DNA from: Curtobacterium sp. SGAir0471
GTDB lineage: Bacteria > Actinomycetota > Actinomycetes > Actinomycetales > Microbacteriaceae
DNA length: 64,000 nucleotides
Assembly (NCBI RefSeq): GCF_005490985.1
Contig: NZ_CP027869.1
Location: 3,162,001-3,226,000 of the forward strand
Direction: 5' to 3'
In this document: piece by piece, positions 9,328 through 17,492 of the stretch
How the letters are laid out: each line of letters starts with the position of its first letter
Numbering within the stretch: position 1 is the stretch's first letter
Made by a program: the position numbers and the translations under genes
The notes under the pieces: generated by a model
The model's database searches: none
What the model was told of the DNA's origin: nothing
What the model saw: only the letters and a program-made list of their open reading frames with translations

Positions 9328-9362
9328 GACGGCGGGCAGCGGATGATCCGCTGCCCGCCGTC
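9328..9362 (-). terminator. Terminator of sigK-rskA
   Basis: A perfect 16-bp stem, GACGGCGGGCAGCGGA with TCCGCTGCCCGCCGTC, encloses a 3-nt TGA loop. It starts 10 bp past the rskA stop. With the pst terminator next to it, it insulates two convergent operons. Confidence 0.88.
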
Positions 9363-9372
9363 CGGGCGGTTA

Positions 9373-10290
9373 CTACGCCTGGGTCGTGGGGACGGCCATG
9401 AGCGGCGTCGAGGTCGGCTGGTCGGAGCCGCCCTCGGGCTCGACGGTCATGCCGATCGCGTCACCGGGGGTCAGGTCGCCCTCGAGCACCGCCGTGTGCA
9501 CACCGTTCCGAGCCCCGTCGACGAGGCCGGCCGGCACCACCTTCGTGCCCTCGGAACCGATGTACCAGAGCTCGTAGGTCTTGCCCGCCGGAGCCTGTTC
9601 GACGCCGTCGAGGATGACCGCGGACTTGCCGACGTCGTGCGACCAGACCACCGTCGCCGAGCCGCCACCGGGGACCTTCGCGGTCGTGCGCTGGAAGTCG
9701 GACGCGGCGTAGATCGAGTCGAGGGTGCCCGAGGCCTGGGTGGTCCCGGGGCCGTTCCCCTCGGTCTGACCGAAGTTCGTGCCGACGCCGAGTCCGACAC
9801 CGAGGAACACCACGGCAACGGCGGCTGCAGCGGACAGGGCGGCCGCCGGACGCTGGAACCAGCGGCGGCGGGCCTTCGACGATGCCGGTCCCTCGACGTC
9901 GGCAGCGGCGGGAGCCGCACCGAACGCGAGGACGTTCGCGGAGTCGGCGACCTGCGCGGGAGCGGGAGCCGCACCGACGCCGGGGGCGGACGACGGGGTG
10001 GAGGCGAGCGGGGCCTCCAGGCCGGCGACCGGAGCAGCGGCGTCTGTGGGAGCCGCCTGCGGGGTCCGGGCGATCTGCGCCATCAGCGAGGCCTTGAGCG
10101 ACGCGGGCGGCTCGATCGGCTCGACGGCGTACGCGAGCTGCAGGGCGGTCTCGCGGAGCGAGTCCGTCTCCGACTGCAGCTCCGGCGAGGTCGTCAGGGC
10201 GTGCTCGAGGAGCGCGCGCTCGTCGTCCGACAGGGCGTCCAGGGCGTGCGACCCGGTGAGCAGGGCAGGGTCGTCGTGCCGTTCGGTCAT
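9373..10290 (-). CDS. rskA: Anti-sigma-K factor RskA-like membrane protein
   Basis: RskA binds and silences the extracytoplasmic-function sigma factor encoded just upstream. The 305-residue protein has an N-terminal anti-sigma domain (ALDALSDDERALLEHAL, about residues 15-31), an Ala/Pro-rich linker, a single membrane span near residue 155 (AAVAVVFLGVGLGVG) and an extracytoplasmic C-terminal domain (GKTYELWYIG near residue 232). No ZAS-type HxxxCxxC motif is present, as in RskA. The ATG overlaps the sigK stop (ATGA), so the pair is coupled. Release is expected to follow regulated proteolysis by site proteases that are not encoded here. Confidence 0.88.
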   Translation of the reverse strand: MTERHDDPALLTGSHALDALSDDERALLEHALTTSPELQSETDSLRETALQLAYAVEPIEPPASLKASLMAQIARTPQAAPTDAAAPVAGLEAPLASTPSSAPGVGAAPAPAQVADSANVLAFGAAPAAADVEGPASSKARRRWFQRPAAALSAAAAVAVVFLGVGLGVGTNFGQTEGNGPGTTQASGTLDSIYAASDFQRTTAKVPGGGSATVVWSHDVGKSAVILDGVEQAPAGKTYELWYIGSEGTKVVPAGLVDGARNGVHTAVLEGDLTPGDAIGMTVEPEGGSDQPTSTPLMAVPTTQA

Positions 10291-10886
10291 GACGTCACCC
10301 CCATCTCGTCTCGGAGTCGGATCATCCCGTCACGGAGACGGGTCTTGACGGTGCCGATCGGGACACCGAGCCGTTCGGCCATCTCGCTGTGCGAGTAGCC
10401 GCCGTAGTACGCGAGCTGCACCGCCTGCCGCTGGAACTCGGTGAGCTTGCCGAGCGCCCGGCTGACCCGTTCGTGCTCGATCCGGATCTCGACCGACTCG
10501 GAGACCTGGTCGAAACCGGACTCCAGGTCGCGGATGCCGATCTTGGTGTCCCGGTCGTGCGACGCCTGCGATGCGCGGACCCGGTCGACTGCGCGGCGGT
10601 GGGCCATGGTGAGCACCCAGCTGGCGGCGGTGCCGCGTGCACGGTCGAAGCGGGTGGCCTGCTGCCAGACCTCGAGGAAGACCTCCTGCGCGACCTCCTC
10701 GGACTGGGCGCGGTCCTTCAGGAGGCGCGTCACCAGACCGAGCACGCGGCCGGACAGGGCGTCGTAGAGGTCGGAGAAGGCTGCCTGGTCGCCGTCGGCG
10801 ACACGGGCGAGCAGATCGTCGGGCGACACGGGGGTGGGCTCGGTGGAGCTCCAGGCCTCGGTGTCGTGTTCCACGAGCGCAAGCAT
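10287..10886 (-). CDS. sigK: ECF sigma factor, SigK-type
   Basis: This is an alternative sigma factor of 199 residues. Region 2 is at about residues 40-95 (DLYDALSGRVLGLVTRLLKD, then AQEVFLEVW). Region 4 is the helix-turn-helix LAYYGGYSHSEMAERLGVP ending IGTVKTRLRDG near residue 175. The ATG at 10886 is preferred over upstream in-frame starts because GGGGGGAAA lies 6-12 nt upstream and the longer versions add non-conserved residues. It is coupled to rskA by a 4-nt overlap. The target promoters are unknown from the sequence. Confidence 0.9.
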   Translation of the reverse strand: MLALVEHDTEAWSSTEPTPVSPDDLLARVADGDQAAFSDLYDALSGRVLGLVTRLLKDRAQSEEVAQEVFLEVWQQATRFDRARGTAASWVLTMAHRRAVDRVRASQASHDRDTKIGIRDLESGFDQVSESVEIRIEHERVSRALGKLTEFQRQAVQLAYYGGYSHSEMAERLGVPIGTVKTRLRDGMIRLRDEMGVTS

Positions 10887-11202
10887 TGCAGGTTTCCCCC
10901 CTCTCGGTGGCATTGCGTCCGACATGTGCAATCACTTCGCAGGTCGGGTACGGGTCGTTCGGATCCTCGCGGCGGTGGAGTCGGGGCGAGGGCCGCACGG
11001 CCCGCAGGGAATTGACCGGCGGGTACCGGACCGGGTCGAGCGGGCCCTCGCTGTGACGTCCGCGAGGAGCGTCACACCCTCTGTTCGGCACCGTCGGCGG
11101 AGTGGATTGGGCGAGCTGCGTCGTCCTCGTGTCCGGGGCACGCCCGGCCGCGCATCGTGTCCACCGAGAGTGAACACGGCGGCGCGCACAGCACGTGTCT
11201 CG

Positions 11203-11294
11203 TAGAATCGATGTCGCCGGGCCGCAGCAAGCCCCGGGCTCCAAAATTCGCCGCTTCGAGCGGCCTCGCGCCGAGAGGCGCTTCTGCGGCCCGG
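11203..11294 (+). ncRNA. Candidate structured small RNA with its own -10 box
   Basis: A TAGAAT box (11203-11208) lies 9 nt before an 11-bp perfect closing stem, CCGGGCCGCAG (11217-11227) with CTGCGGCCCGG (11284-11294). Inside are three possible hairpins: AGCCC/GGGCT, GCCGC-ttcga-GCGGC and GCGCC-gaga-GGCGC. This would be a cloverleaf of about 78 nt. It lies in gene-poor DNA between sigK (minus strand) and the 11505-12134 gene. I do not recognise it as a known family, and I find no convincing -35. The rest of 10887-11202 holds the sigK leader and nothing else I can name. Confidence 0.45.
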
Positions 11295-11341
11295 TCTTCG
11301 CATGTCCGGGGGCGGTCACGCCGTGCGCTCGTGCGTCGTCG

Positions 11342-11482
11342 TCGCGGTGGTCGTTGCCGTCTGTGCGGCGTCGCGGTCGCGGTAGTCGTGCCCGGTCCGG
11401 AGGCGCGGCGTCACGTCGCGGTGTCGTTGCCGTCTGTGCGGCGTCGCGGTCGCGGTGGTCGTGCCCGGTCTGGAGGCGCGGC
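11342..11482. repeat. 73-bp direct repeat, two copies
   Basis: The copies are 11342-11410 and 11416-11482. They share TCGTTGCCGTCTGTGCGGCG and run through CCCGGTCYGGAGGCGCGGCG with only a few differences. Each ends in the GGTCTGGAGGCGCGG motif. The second copy ends 22 bp before the stop of the next gene and may form part of its terminator. Confidence 0.8.
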
Positions 11483-11504
11483 GGCGGTCCGCCCCGCCGC
11501 CCGC

Positions 11505-12134
11505 TCAGTCCAGGCTGTCGCGACGCCAGAGCGCCGCCGCCTCCGTCAGGTCGGCCGCCAGCTCCGTCAGCCGCAGCGCACGCCGGGTCAGCTCGGTCGC
11601 GCGCTCCCCCGCCGTCAGGTCCGCGTCGTCCGCCACCGAGGTCGCACCCGCTGCCGTCAGTCGGCAGAACGCCGCCCCGCGATCGAGCGCCACCGCGAGG
11701 TCACCCGTGTACAGCCCGTGCAGGATGCTGTCCGCCAGGGTCAGGATCTCCGCCGGACCCGTCGGCTGCTCGGCACCCGCGACGGCCTCGTCGATCGTGC
11801 CGATCTGCGCCGTGCCGCGCTCGAAGAAGTACGAGATCTCCTCCGGGTTCTGCCGGATGACCACCCGCACGAGGTAGATCCGCCACAGCGCGCCGGGGAG
11901 CGTGTGCGCGCCGACGCGTGCCCACAGCTCGGCGATCGCGTCGATGCCGTGCACGTCCGTGTAGGTCACGAGCCGCTCGACCACCGCCGGGTCCGGGTCC
12001 TGCCGGACGCGGTGCAGCAGCGCGTTCGCGGTCTCGTGCGCGACGCGGTTCACCAGAGCCGGGTCGTCGCCGCCCTGGATCGCGGCGAACTCCTGGTCGG
12101 TGAAGTGGACGGGACGGTGGTGATCGCGAGGCAC
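11505..12134 (-). CDS. Conserved hypothetical protein, probably leaderless
   Basis: I do not recognise a function. The 209-residue protein is soluble and largely helical, without a signal peptide or membrane span. It contains FTDQEFAAIQGGDDPALVNR near the start and LLHRVRQDPDPAVVERLVTY in the middle. The GTG at 12134 is chosen because a TACACT box (12146-12141) ends 6 nt before it, so the transcript would begin at the start codon. An upstream in-frame ATG exists but would place the promoter inside the gene. Confidence 0.75.
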   Translation of the reverse strand: MPRDHHRPVHFTDQEFAAIQGGDDPALVNRVAHETANALLHRVRQDPDPAVVERLVTYTDVHGIDAIAELWARVGAHTLPGALWRIYLVRVVIRQNPEEISYFFERGTAQIGTIDEAVAGAEQPTGPAEILTLADSILHGLYTGDLAVALDRGAAFCRLTAAGATSVADDADLTAGERATELTRRALRLTELAADLTEAAALWRRDSLD

Positions 12135-12260
12135 CCGGCGAGTGTAGGCGCGGCCGCCGACGTGCACGTCCCCCGTTCGCCACGAACGCAACCGGGCGCG
12201 CGCGGGTACCGTGCTCCGGCAGGGAGGCACTCCTCCCGGACGTTGAGAAGAGGAGACTCC

Positions 12261-12422
12261 ATGAACGCCCTGCTCGTCATCCTGGCCGTGATCGCGGTCG
12301 TCCTGCTGTTCGTCGGTGGCTTCACAGCGAGCCTGAAGTTCCTGCTGTGGGTCGGCATCGTGCTGCTCGTCATCGCGGTGATCATGTGGCTCCTGCGGAC
12401 GCTCACCGGGCGCCGCAGCTGA
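12261..12422 (+). CDS. Small hydrophobic membrane protein
   Basis: The 53-residue protein is nearly all hydrophobic. The first span is at about residues 3-21 (ALLVILAVIAVVLLFVGGF). The second is at about residues 26-46 (FLLWVGIVLLVIAVIMWLL). The tail TLTGRRS is basic. The ATG has AGGAG 5 nt upstream. Similar two-span peptides are common stress-associated proteins in actinobacteria, but I cannot assign a role. tRNA-Lys lies 53 bp downstream in the same direction. Confidence 0.75.
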   Translation: MNALLVILAVIAVVLLFVGGFTASLKFLLWVGIVLLVIAVIMWLLRTLTGRRS

Positions 12423-12445
12423 CCGAGGGCACTGGTTCTCGTCTG

Positions 12446-12482
12446 GAGGCCCTCACCCGCTAGCCTTGCGGGTGAGGGCCTC
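12446..12482 (+). terminator. Perfect hairpin whose right arm is the tRNA-Lys 5' end
   Basis: GAGGCCCTCACCCGC (12446-12460) pairs perfectly over 15 bp with GCGGGTGAGGGCCTC (12468-12482) across a TAGCCTT loop. The last seven bases of the right arm (12476-12482) are the 5' acceptor strand of tRNA-Lys. It can terminate the small membrane-protein gene. The loop contains TAGCCT, a possible -10 for the tRNA. Confidence 0.75.
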
Positions 12483-12548
12483 TAGCTCAGTTGGTAGAGC
12501 ACCGGACTTTTAATCCGAGGGTCGTGGGTTCGAGCCCCACGGGGCCCA
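12476..12548 (+). tRNA. tRNA-Lys (anticodon TTT)
   Basis: The cloverleaf folds as follows: acceptor GGGCCTC with GGGGCCC, a D arm in TAGCTCAGTTGGTAGAGC, anticodon loop CTTTTAA (TTT), T arm GTGGG-TTCGAGC-CCCAC, and discriminator A at 12548. The base pair at 27-43 is C-A, so the anticodon stem has one mismatch. CCA is not encoded. No integrase lies nearby, so this tRNA is not visibly used as an attachment site. Confidence 0.97.
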
Positions 12549-12729
12549 CCTTCTTCCCCGCGCGAGGCCCCACCGGGGTACAACCCGGACACAGGATGTT
12601 CATGGTGCGTCTTGTGCACAGTCCAGTCCCCGCTCAGCGGTTTGCCTGCACGACGCCGATAGTGTCGTTCCCGGTCCTTTTCCACGGACCGAACAGCACC
12701 GCAGCACCAGAGAACGAACGGGGTACACC

Positions 12730-13050
12730 GTGACCGAGCCCATCGACGCCACGCAGACCAGCACCACCGGTGACGCGCGCCGCATCGTCGAGCTCGCAGC
12801 AGCGACGAACACCACCATGAGCAACCAGCTCCTCCTCGACACCCTGCGCCGCAGCGCGCGGGTCACGACGCGGCACATCCGCACCGACTTCGTCGAGGTG
12901 GCCACCGCCTCCGCCGTCCTCGGGTACGTGTGCCGACAGGGCAGCGAGTACACCGCCCTGCGCGGCGACGACCCGGCATGGGCGCAGGAGATCGGCCGCT
13001 ACGGCACCGAGTCCCTCGCGGTCGAGGCACTGCGCATGCGCCGCGCCTGA
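12730..13050 (+). CDS. Hypothetical protein
   Basis: I do not recognise a function. The 106-residue acidic, mostly helical protein has no membrane span. Residues 10-60 include DARRIVELAAATNTTMSNQL and the C-terminus is RYGTESLAVEALRMRRA. The GTG start has only a weak AACGGGG upstream. It is followed by a strong terminator. Its codon use is like its neighbours, which supports it being a real gene. Confidence 0.65.
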   Translation: MTEPIDATQTSTTGDARRIVELAAATNTTMSNQLLLDTLRRSARVTTRHIRTDFVEVATASAVLGYVCRQGSEYTALRGDDPAWAQEIGRYGTESLAVEALRMRRA

Positions 13051-13069
13051 CGCCCAGCGCACACACGAC

Positions 13070-13097
13070 GAAGGCCGCCCCACTCGGGGCGGCCTTC
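13070..13097 (+). terminator. Terminator after the 12730-13050 gene
   Basis: GAAGGCCGCCCC pairs perfectly with GGGGCGGCCTTC around a 4-nt loop, then ATCGT follows. It begins 20 bp after the stop. Confidence 0.88.
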
Positions 13098-13154
13098 ATC
13101 GTGTCCGCGGCTGTCGGGCACGCCGACCTGGCGCTCGAGGGCCTCCTGCGCGCC

Positions 13155-13275
13155 GTTCCGGTCGAACGACCCGCCCGCCCGCGCCGCTCCGGTCGCACGA
13201 CGTGCCGCCGGCGATCGTTCCGGTCGCACGACGTGCCGCCGGGCAGCGACGTGAGCGGCATGTCTTGCGACCGGA
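13155..13275. repeat. 31-bp direct repeats with one inverted copy
   Basis: TCCGGTCGCACGACGTGCC occurs at about 13188 and 13219 (31 bp apart), with a degenerate copy from 13157. An inverted copy, GGCATGTCTTGCGACCGGA, lies at 13257-13275. The last direct and the inverted copy can pair as a stem of about 19 bp. The remainder of 13098-13335 shows no gene. Confidence 0.65.
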
Positions 13276-13335
13276 CCCCACCCGGACAGACCGCACGTGC
13301 GCGCCGGAGGGCCGGCCAGGGCGATCCCGCCGCGC

Positions 13336-14271
13336 TCAGGACCACACGCGGCGGATGCCCCAGGTACCGGTCCAGGTCTCGTCGGGCTCGAGCCAGCGCA
13401 GGCCCTCGCCCGAGTTCAGGGCGTTCGCGGGCGCCGTCATCGGCTCCACCGCCACGGCCAGCCCGGTGCCGTCACCGCGGGGGAACTCCCGGGAGGTGAA
13501 GACCTGCACGTACGGGAACGACTCGTCCTGCCACAGCTCCACGCCGTCACCTTCCGGGCCGTGCAGCGTCGTGCGGCGGACACCGTGCTCGTCGGCAGCG
13601 ATGTCCCGGTAGGCGGTGTCGAGGTCGGCGTCACCGGCACGCTGCCCCGGGCGCAGGTCGTACGGGGTCCCCTCGACCGGCACCGTGCCGTCCGGGATCT
13701 TGTGCTCGTCGACGGTGAAGGCCGTGGCGGCGTCGAGGGTCACGACGAGGTCATCGGCCGGGGTGTCGCCTGCGCGCAGGTACGGGTGCGCCCCGACGGC
13801 GAAGGGAGCGCGGACGCCGGAGCGGTTCGTGATCGTGTGGGTCACCCGGACGCCGTCGTCGACGAGCTCGTGGTGCACACGGGTCTCGAGGGTGAACGGC
13901 CAGCCGTGCTGCGGGTGGACCGTCGCCTGCTGCTCGATCGACGACTCGGTCTGGTCCACGACGCGGTACGGCGAGAACCGCAGCAGTCCGTGCGAGGCGT
14001 TGCCGTACTTCGGCTCGGAGACGTCCAGCTGCTGGCGCTTCCCGTCGAGCTCCCATACGGCGCCGGCGACGCGGTTCGGCCAGGGCACGAGCACGATGCC
14101 GTCGGCACCCGGCGGCAGCGAGGTCACGGGGAACGGCTCGGTCAGGTCGAACCCGGCGACGCGGAGCTCCCGGATGCCCGCCGCCACCTCGGTGACGACG
14201 GCCTCGACGACCCCGTCCGGCCCGGCGTGGCGGAGGTGGTACTGCGCTCCGGTGGGTGCTGCTGCGGTCAT
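13336..14271 (-). CDS. galM: Aldose 1-epimerase (galactose mutarotase)
   Basis: The enzyme interconverts alpha and beta anomers of galactose or glucose ahead of galactokinase. The 311-residue beta-sandwich protein has VPWPNRVAGAVWELDG (about residues 64-79, the substrate arginine), GNASHGLLRF (catalytic-type histidine) and PFAVGAHPYLR near residue 165. The ATG overlaps the stop of the DeoR gene (ATGA). It faces away from galT-galK, completing the Leloir cluster apart from galE, which is not in the window. Confidence 0.92.
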   Translation of the reverse strand: MTAAAPTGAQYHLRHAGPDGVVEAVVTEVAAGIRELRVAGFDLTEPFPVTSLPPGADGIVLVPWPNRVAGAVWELDGKRQQLDVSEPKYGNASHGLLRFSPYRVVDQTESSIEQQATVHPQHGWPFTLETRVHHELVDDGVRVTHTITNRSGVRAPFAVGAHPYLRAGDTPADDLVVTLDAATAFTVDEHKIPDGTVPVEGTPYDLRPGQRAGDADLDTAYRDIAADEHGVRRTTLHGPEGDGVELWQDESFPYVQVFTSREFPRGDGTGLAVAVEPMTAPANALNSGEGLRWLEPDETWTGTWGIRRVWS

Positions 14272-15137
14272 GCGTGCGACTTCCTTCCGTCTGGTGCTGC
14301 GCCGCCGTCCTCGTCGGCCACGACGACCCGGACCCCGGCCGCCCGGATCGGGGCGACGGCGTCCGCCGTGACCTCGGCGGTGACGACGACGTCGATGTCC
14401 TCGAGCGGGCGGACGACACCGAGGTGGGCCCGGCCGAACTTCGAGCCGTCCGCCACCACGACGGTACGCCGGGCGGCGTCGGCCAGCATCCGCTTCGCCT
14501 CGGTCTCGGGCAGGTTCACATTCGTCAGGCCGTGCTCGACGTCGAGCCCGGTGCCGCCGAGGAACACCACGTCCGCGGCGATCATCGGCAGGACCGCGCC
14601 GAGGAAGGGTGCGACGAGCGAGTGCTGCAGCGGGCGGAGGGTCCCACCGGTGACGACCACGGTGAACCGCGGGACCGCCGGTTCGAGTGCGAGCGCCGTC
14701 GTCAGCGAGTTGGTGACGACGGTCAGGTCGGTCAGGTCCTCCCGCGCGACGAGCGCCGAGGCCACGGCTGCAGGCGTGGTGCCGACGTCGAGCACGACGC
14801 ACTCGCCGGACCGGACCATCGCGGCCGCGGCGCGGCCGATGGCGGCCTTGGCCACCTGGTGCTCGACGGCGGTCTCCTCGAAGGGGCGCTCGGGGGAACC
14901 GGCCCCGCGGCGGACCGCACCGCCGCGGACCCGCCGGATGCGGGCCTCCTGGTCGAGCAGGGCGAGGTCCTGGCGGACGGTGACCTCGCTGGTCCCCAGC
15001 GCCGCTGCGAGGGAGGCGGTCCGGACCAGGCCCGGGGCGCCCTCGACGATGGAGACGATGCGGTCCTGCCGTAACGGCGCGGGCAGCGACCCGTCGAGGA
15101 AGGAGAGGTCGTCGCGCACCGGACGAGTTTCGCGCAC
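14268..15137 (-). CDS. DeoR-family transcriptional regulator of the gal cluster
   Basis: The 289-residue protein has an N-terminal winged helix (RQDRIVSIVEG, then LAAALGTSEVTVRQDLALLD, about residues 23-62). A DeoR sugar-phosphate sensor domain follows (VLDVGTTPAAVASAL, VVVTGGTLRPLQHSLVAP, FLGGTGLDVEHGLTNVN). It is divergent from galT, and the 46-bp gap must hold the operator. Repression of galT-galK, relieved by a sugar phosphate, is the likely role, inferred from family and position. GTG at 15137 is used; another in-frame GTG six codons later (15119) is possible. Confidence 0.9.
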   Translation of the reverse strand: MRETRPVRDDLSFLDGSLPAPLRQDRIVSIVEGAPGLVRTASLAAALGTSEVTVRQDLALLDQEARIRRVRGGAVRRGAGSPERPFEETAVEHQVAKAAIGRAAAAMVRSGECVVLDVGTTPAAVASALVAREDLTDLTVVTNSLTTALALEPAVPRFTVVVTGGTLRPLQHSLVAPFLGAVLPMIAADVVFLGGTGLDVEHGLTNVNLPETEAKRMLADAARRTVVVADGSKFGRAHLGVVRPLEDIDVVVTAEVTADAVAPIRAAGVRVVVADEDGGAAPDGRKSHA

Positions 15138-15183
15138 TTACGGATGCTTTCGCAACGCTTCGCGAGGCGAGTAGGCTGTCCCG
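15138..15183 (+). promoter_or_regulatory. galT promoter and probable DeoR operator region
   Basis: A TAGGCT box (15172-15177) ends 6 nt before the galT GTG, predicting a leaderless transcript. Upstream, GCTTTCGCAACGCTTCGCG contains two imperfect GCTTTCGC/CGCTTCGC half-sites 10 bp apart. This is a plausible DeoR binding site between the divergent genes. Confidence 0.5.
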
Positions 15184-16281
15184 GTGATCACCAAGCGCGT
15201 GACGACGCTCGCCGACGGCCGCGAGCTCATCTACTTCGACGACGCCGACACCCAGCTGCCCGCGGAGCGCAGCATCGACCAGCGCGTCCTCGACCCCCGG
15301 CCCGAGACGGCCCGGATGCGACAGGACGTCCTGACCGGCGAGTGGGTGTCCATCGCCTCGAGCCGGCAGAACCGCGTGTTCCTGCCGCCCGCCGACCAGG
15401 ACCCGCTCGCGCCGCAGACCGCCGCGAACCCGTCCGAGATCCCCAGCCGGTACGACGTCGCCGTGTTCGAGAACCGCTCCCCGTCGTTCGGTCCCCTGCT
15501 CGAGGCGGACGACGCACCGGAGTCGCTCGAGTCGCTGTCCGACGTCGGACTGAACCGTCAGCTCCGGAGCGTCGGCCGCTGCGAGGTCGTGTGCTTCTCC
15601 CCCGAGACGAGCGGCTCGTTCGCCTCGATCAGCGAGTCGCGCGCCCGCACCGTGGTCGAGGCCTGGGCGGATCGCACCGCCGCGCTGTCCGCGATGCCCG
15701 GCATCCAGCAGGTCTTCCCGTTCGAGAACCGCGGCGAGGCGATCGGCGTCACCCTGCACCACCCGCACGGGCAGATCTACTCGTACCCGTACGTCACCCC
15801 GCGCACGCAGCGGCTGCTCGCGTCGATCGAGCGCTTCGGTCCGGACCTGTTCGAGCAGCACCTCGCGAACGAGCGAGCCTCGGAGCGCGTCGTGCTGCAG
15901 GGCGAGCACTTCACCGCGTTCGTGCCGTTCGCCGCGCGCTGGCCGATCGAGATCCACATGCTGCCGCACCGGCACGTCCCCGACTTCGCCGCGCTCACCG
16001 ACGCCGAGAAGGACGAGCTCGCGCACATGCACCTACGACTCACCCGCGGGCTCGACGCGCTCTACGACACCCCGACGCCGTACATCGCCGCCTGGCACCA
16101 GGCACCGGTGCACACCGCGCGGGACACCGTGCGGCTCATGCTGCAGATCACGTCGCCGCGCCGTGCGGCCGACAAGCTCAAGTTCCTGGCCGGCAGTGAG
16201 GCCGCCATGGGCGCCTGGATCGGGGACCTCGTGCCCGAGAAGGCGGCCGAGTTCATCCGAGGAGGGATCGAACGCGCATGA
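15184..16281 (+). CDS. galT: Galactose-1-phosphate uridylyltransferase
   Basis: GalT transfers UMP from UDP-glucose to galactose-1-phosphate through a uridylylated histidine. The 365-residue protein has the HHPHGQIYSYPYV active-site block near residue 190 and ENRSPSFGP near residue 98, both family hallmarks. The GTG start follows a TAGGCT box by 6 nt, so the mRNA is probably leaderless. The stop overlaps the galK ATG (ATGA). Confidence 0.96.
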   Translation: MITKRVTTLADGRELIYFDDADTQLPAERSIDQRVLDPRPETARMRQDVLTGEWVSIASSRQNRVFLPPADQDPLAPQTAANPSEIPSRYDVAVFENRSPSFGPLLEADDAPESLESLSDVGLNRQLRSVGRCEVVCFSPETSGSFASISESRARTVVEAWADRTAALSAMPGIQQVFPFENRGEAIGVTLHHPHGQIYSYPYVTPRTQRLLASIERFGPDLFEQHLANERASERVVLQGEHFTAFVPFAARWPIEIHMLPHRHVPDFAALTDAEKDELAHMHLRLTRGLDALYDTPTPYIAAWHQAPVHTARDTVRLMLQITSPRRAADKLKFLAGSEAAMGAWIGDLVPEKAAEFIRGGIERA

Positions 16282-17414
16282 CGTTCCAGCAGGTCTACGG
16301 GTACGAGCCGGCGGTGCAGTACTCCGCCCCCGGTCGCGTCAACCTGATCGGTGAGCACACCGACTACAACGACGGGTACGTGCTGCCCTTCGCGATCGAT
16401 CGCCGCACGGTGGCCTCGATCGGGCAGCGGGACGACCGGTTGCTCCGGGTTGCCTCGGCCTTCGAGCCGGACGCGGTGCACGAGCTCTCGCTCGACGACC
16501 TGGCGCCGGAGAACATGGACGGCTGGTCGGCCTACGTGTTCGGCATCGCCTGGGCGCTGCGCGAGCAGGCGGGCGCGGACCTGTCCGGCAAGACCGGGTT
16601 CGACGTCTTCATCGACTCGGACGTGCCGGTGGGCGCGGGCCTGTCGTCGAGCGCCGCGATCGAGTGCGGTGTCGCGCTGGCCTTCACCGACCTGTGGGAC
16701 CTCGGCCTGTCGCGCAAGCAGTTGGCGCGTGTCGGGCAGTACTCCGAGAACCACGCCGTCGGCGCACCGACCGGCATCATGGACCAGTCCGCCTCGCTGC
16801 TCGGGGAGCAGGACGCGGTCGTGTTCCTCGACTGCCGGACGCTCGACACCGCCGTGGTCGACCTGGCACTCGAGGCGAACGGCCTCGAGGTCCTGGTCAT
16901 CGACACCCGCGTCGAGCACGCGCACGCCACCGGCGGCTACAAGGCGCGTCGCGAGTCCTGCGAGCGCGGTGCTGCGGCGATGGGTGTCCCGGCGCTCCGT
17001 GACGTCGCGGTCGAGGACCTGTCCCGCGCCGAGGAGCTGCTCGACGACGAGACCTTCCGGCGCGTGCGGCACATCGTCACCGAGGACCAGCGCGTCCTCG
17101 ACACGGTCCGCACGCTCCGCGAGCAGGGTCCGCGGGCGATCGGCGAGCTGCTCGTCGCCTCGCACGCGTCGATGCGCGACGACTTCGAGATCTCGGTGCC
17201 GGAGCTCGACCTGGCCGTCGAGACGGCGATGGCGCACGGCGCCGTCGGCGCACGCATGACGGGTGGCGGGTTCGGCGGTGCAGCCATCGCGCTGGTCGAC
17301 CGGGAGGCCCGTGGCGCGATCACGGACGCCGTCACCTCCGCCTTCGCCGCGGCCGGGTACCGCGAGCCCACCGTGTTCACGGTGCACGCAGCGCAGGGCG
17401 CCCGCCGCGACTGA
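16278..17414 (+). CDS. galK: Galactokinase
   Basis: GalK phosphorylates alpha-D-galactose with ATP. The 378-residue GHMP kinase carries the galactokinase signature GRVNLIGEHTDYNDGYVLPF (about residues 17-36), the phosphate loop PVGAGLSSSAAIE near residue 120 and the C-terminal GGGFGGAAIAL block. ATG overlaps the galT stop. A long inverted repeat 79 bp downstream ends the operon. Confidence 0.97.
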   Translation: MTFQQVYGYEPAVQYSAPGRVNLIGEHTDYNDGYVLPFAIDRRTVASIGQRDDRLLRVASAFEPDAVHELSLDDLAPENMDGWSAYVFGIAWALREQAGADLSGKTGFDVFIDSDVPVGAGLSSSAAIECGVALAFTDLWDLGLSRKQLARVGQYSENHAVGAPTGIMDQSASLLGEQDAVVFLDCRTLDTAVVDLALEANGLEVLVIDTRVEHAHATGGYKARRESCERGAAAMGVPALRDVAVEDLSRAEELLDDETFRRVRHIVTEDQRVLDTVRTLREQGPRAIGELLVASHASMRDDFEISVPELDLAVETAMAHGAVGARMTGGGFGGAAIALVDREARGAITDAVTSAFAAAGYREPTVFTVHAAQGARRD

Positions 17415-17492
17415 CGCGCTCCGCGCGCCCGGCGCCGCGCACGCCGGGCGTCGTGCGTCGTGCGTCGTGCGTCGTGCAGCTCGAACGGAGCG

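Noticed and set aside
11157-12422. Long open frame through the repeat region into the small membrane protein
   Set aside because: Only the last 53 codons have a ribosome-binding site and a sensible sequence. The rest translates repeats and antisense DNA.
12476-12548. tRNA-Lys as an integration site
   Set aside because: No integrase, no repeated tRNA 3' end and no compositional shift nearby.
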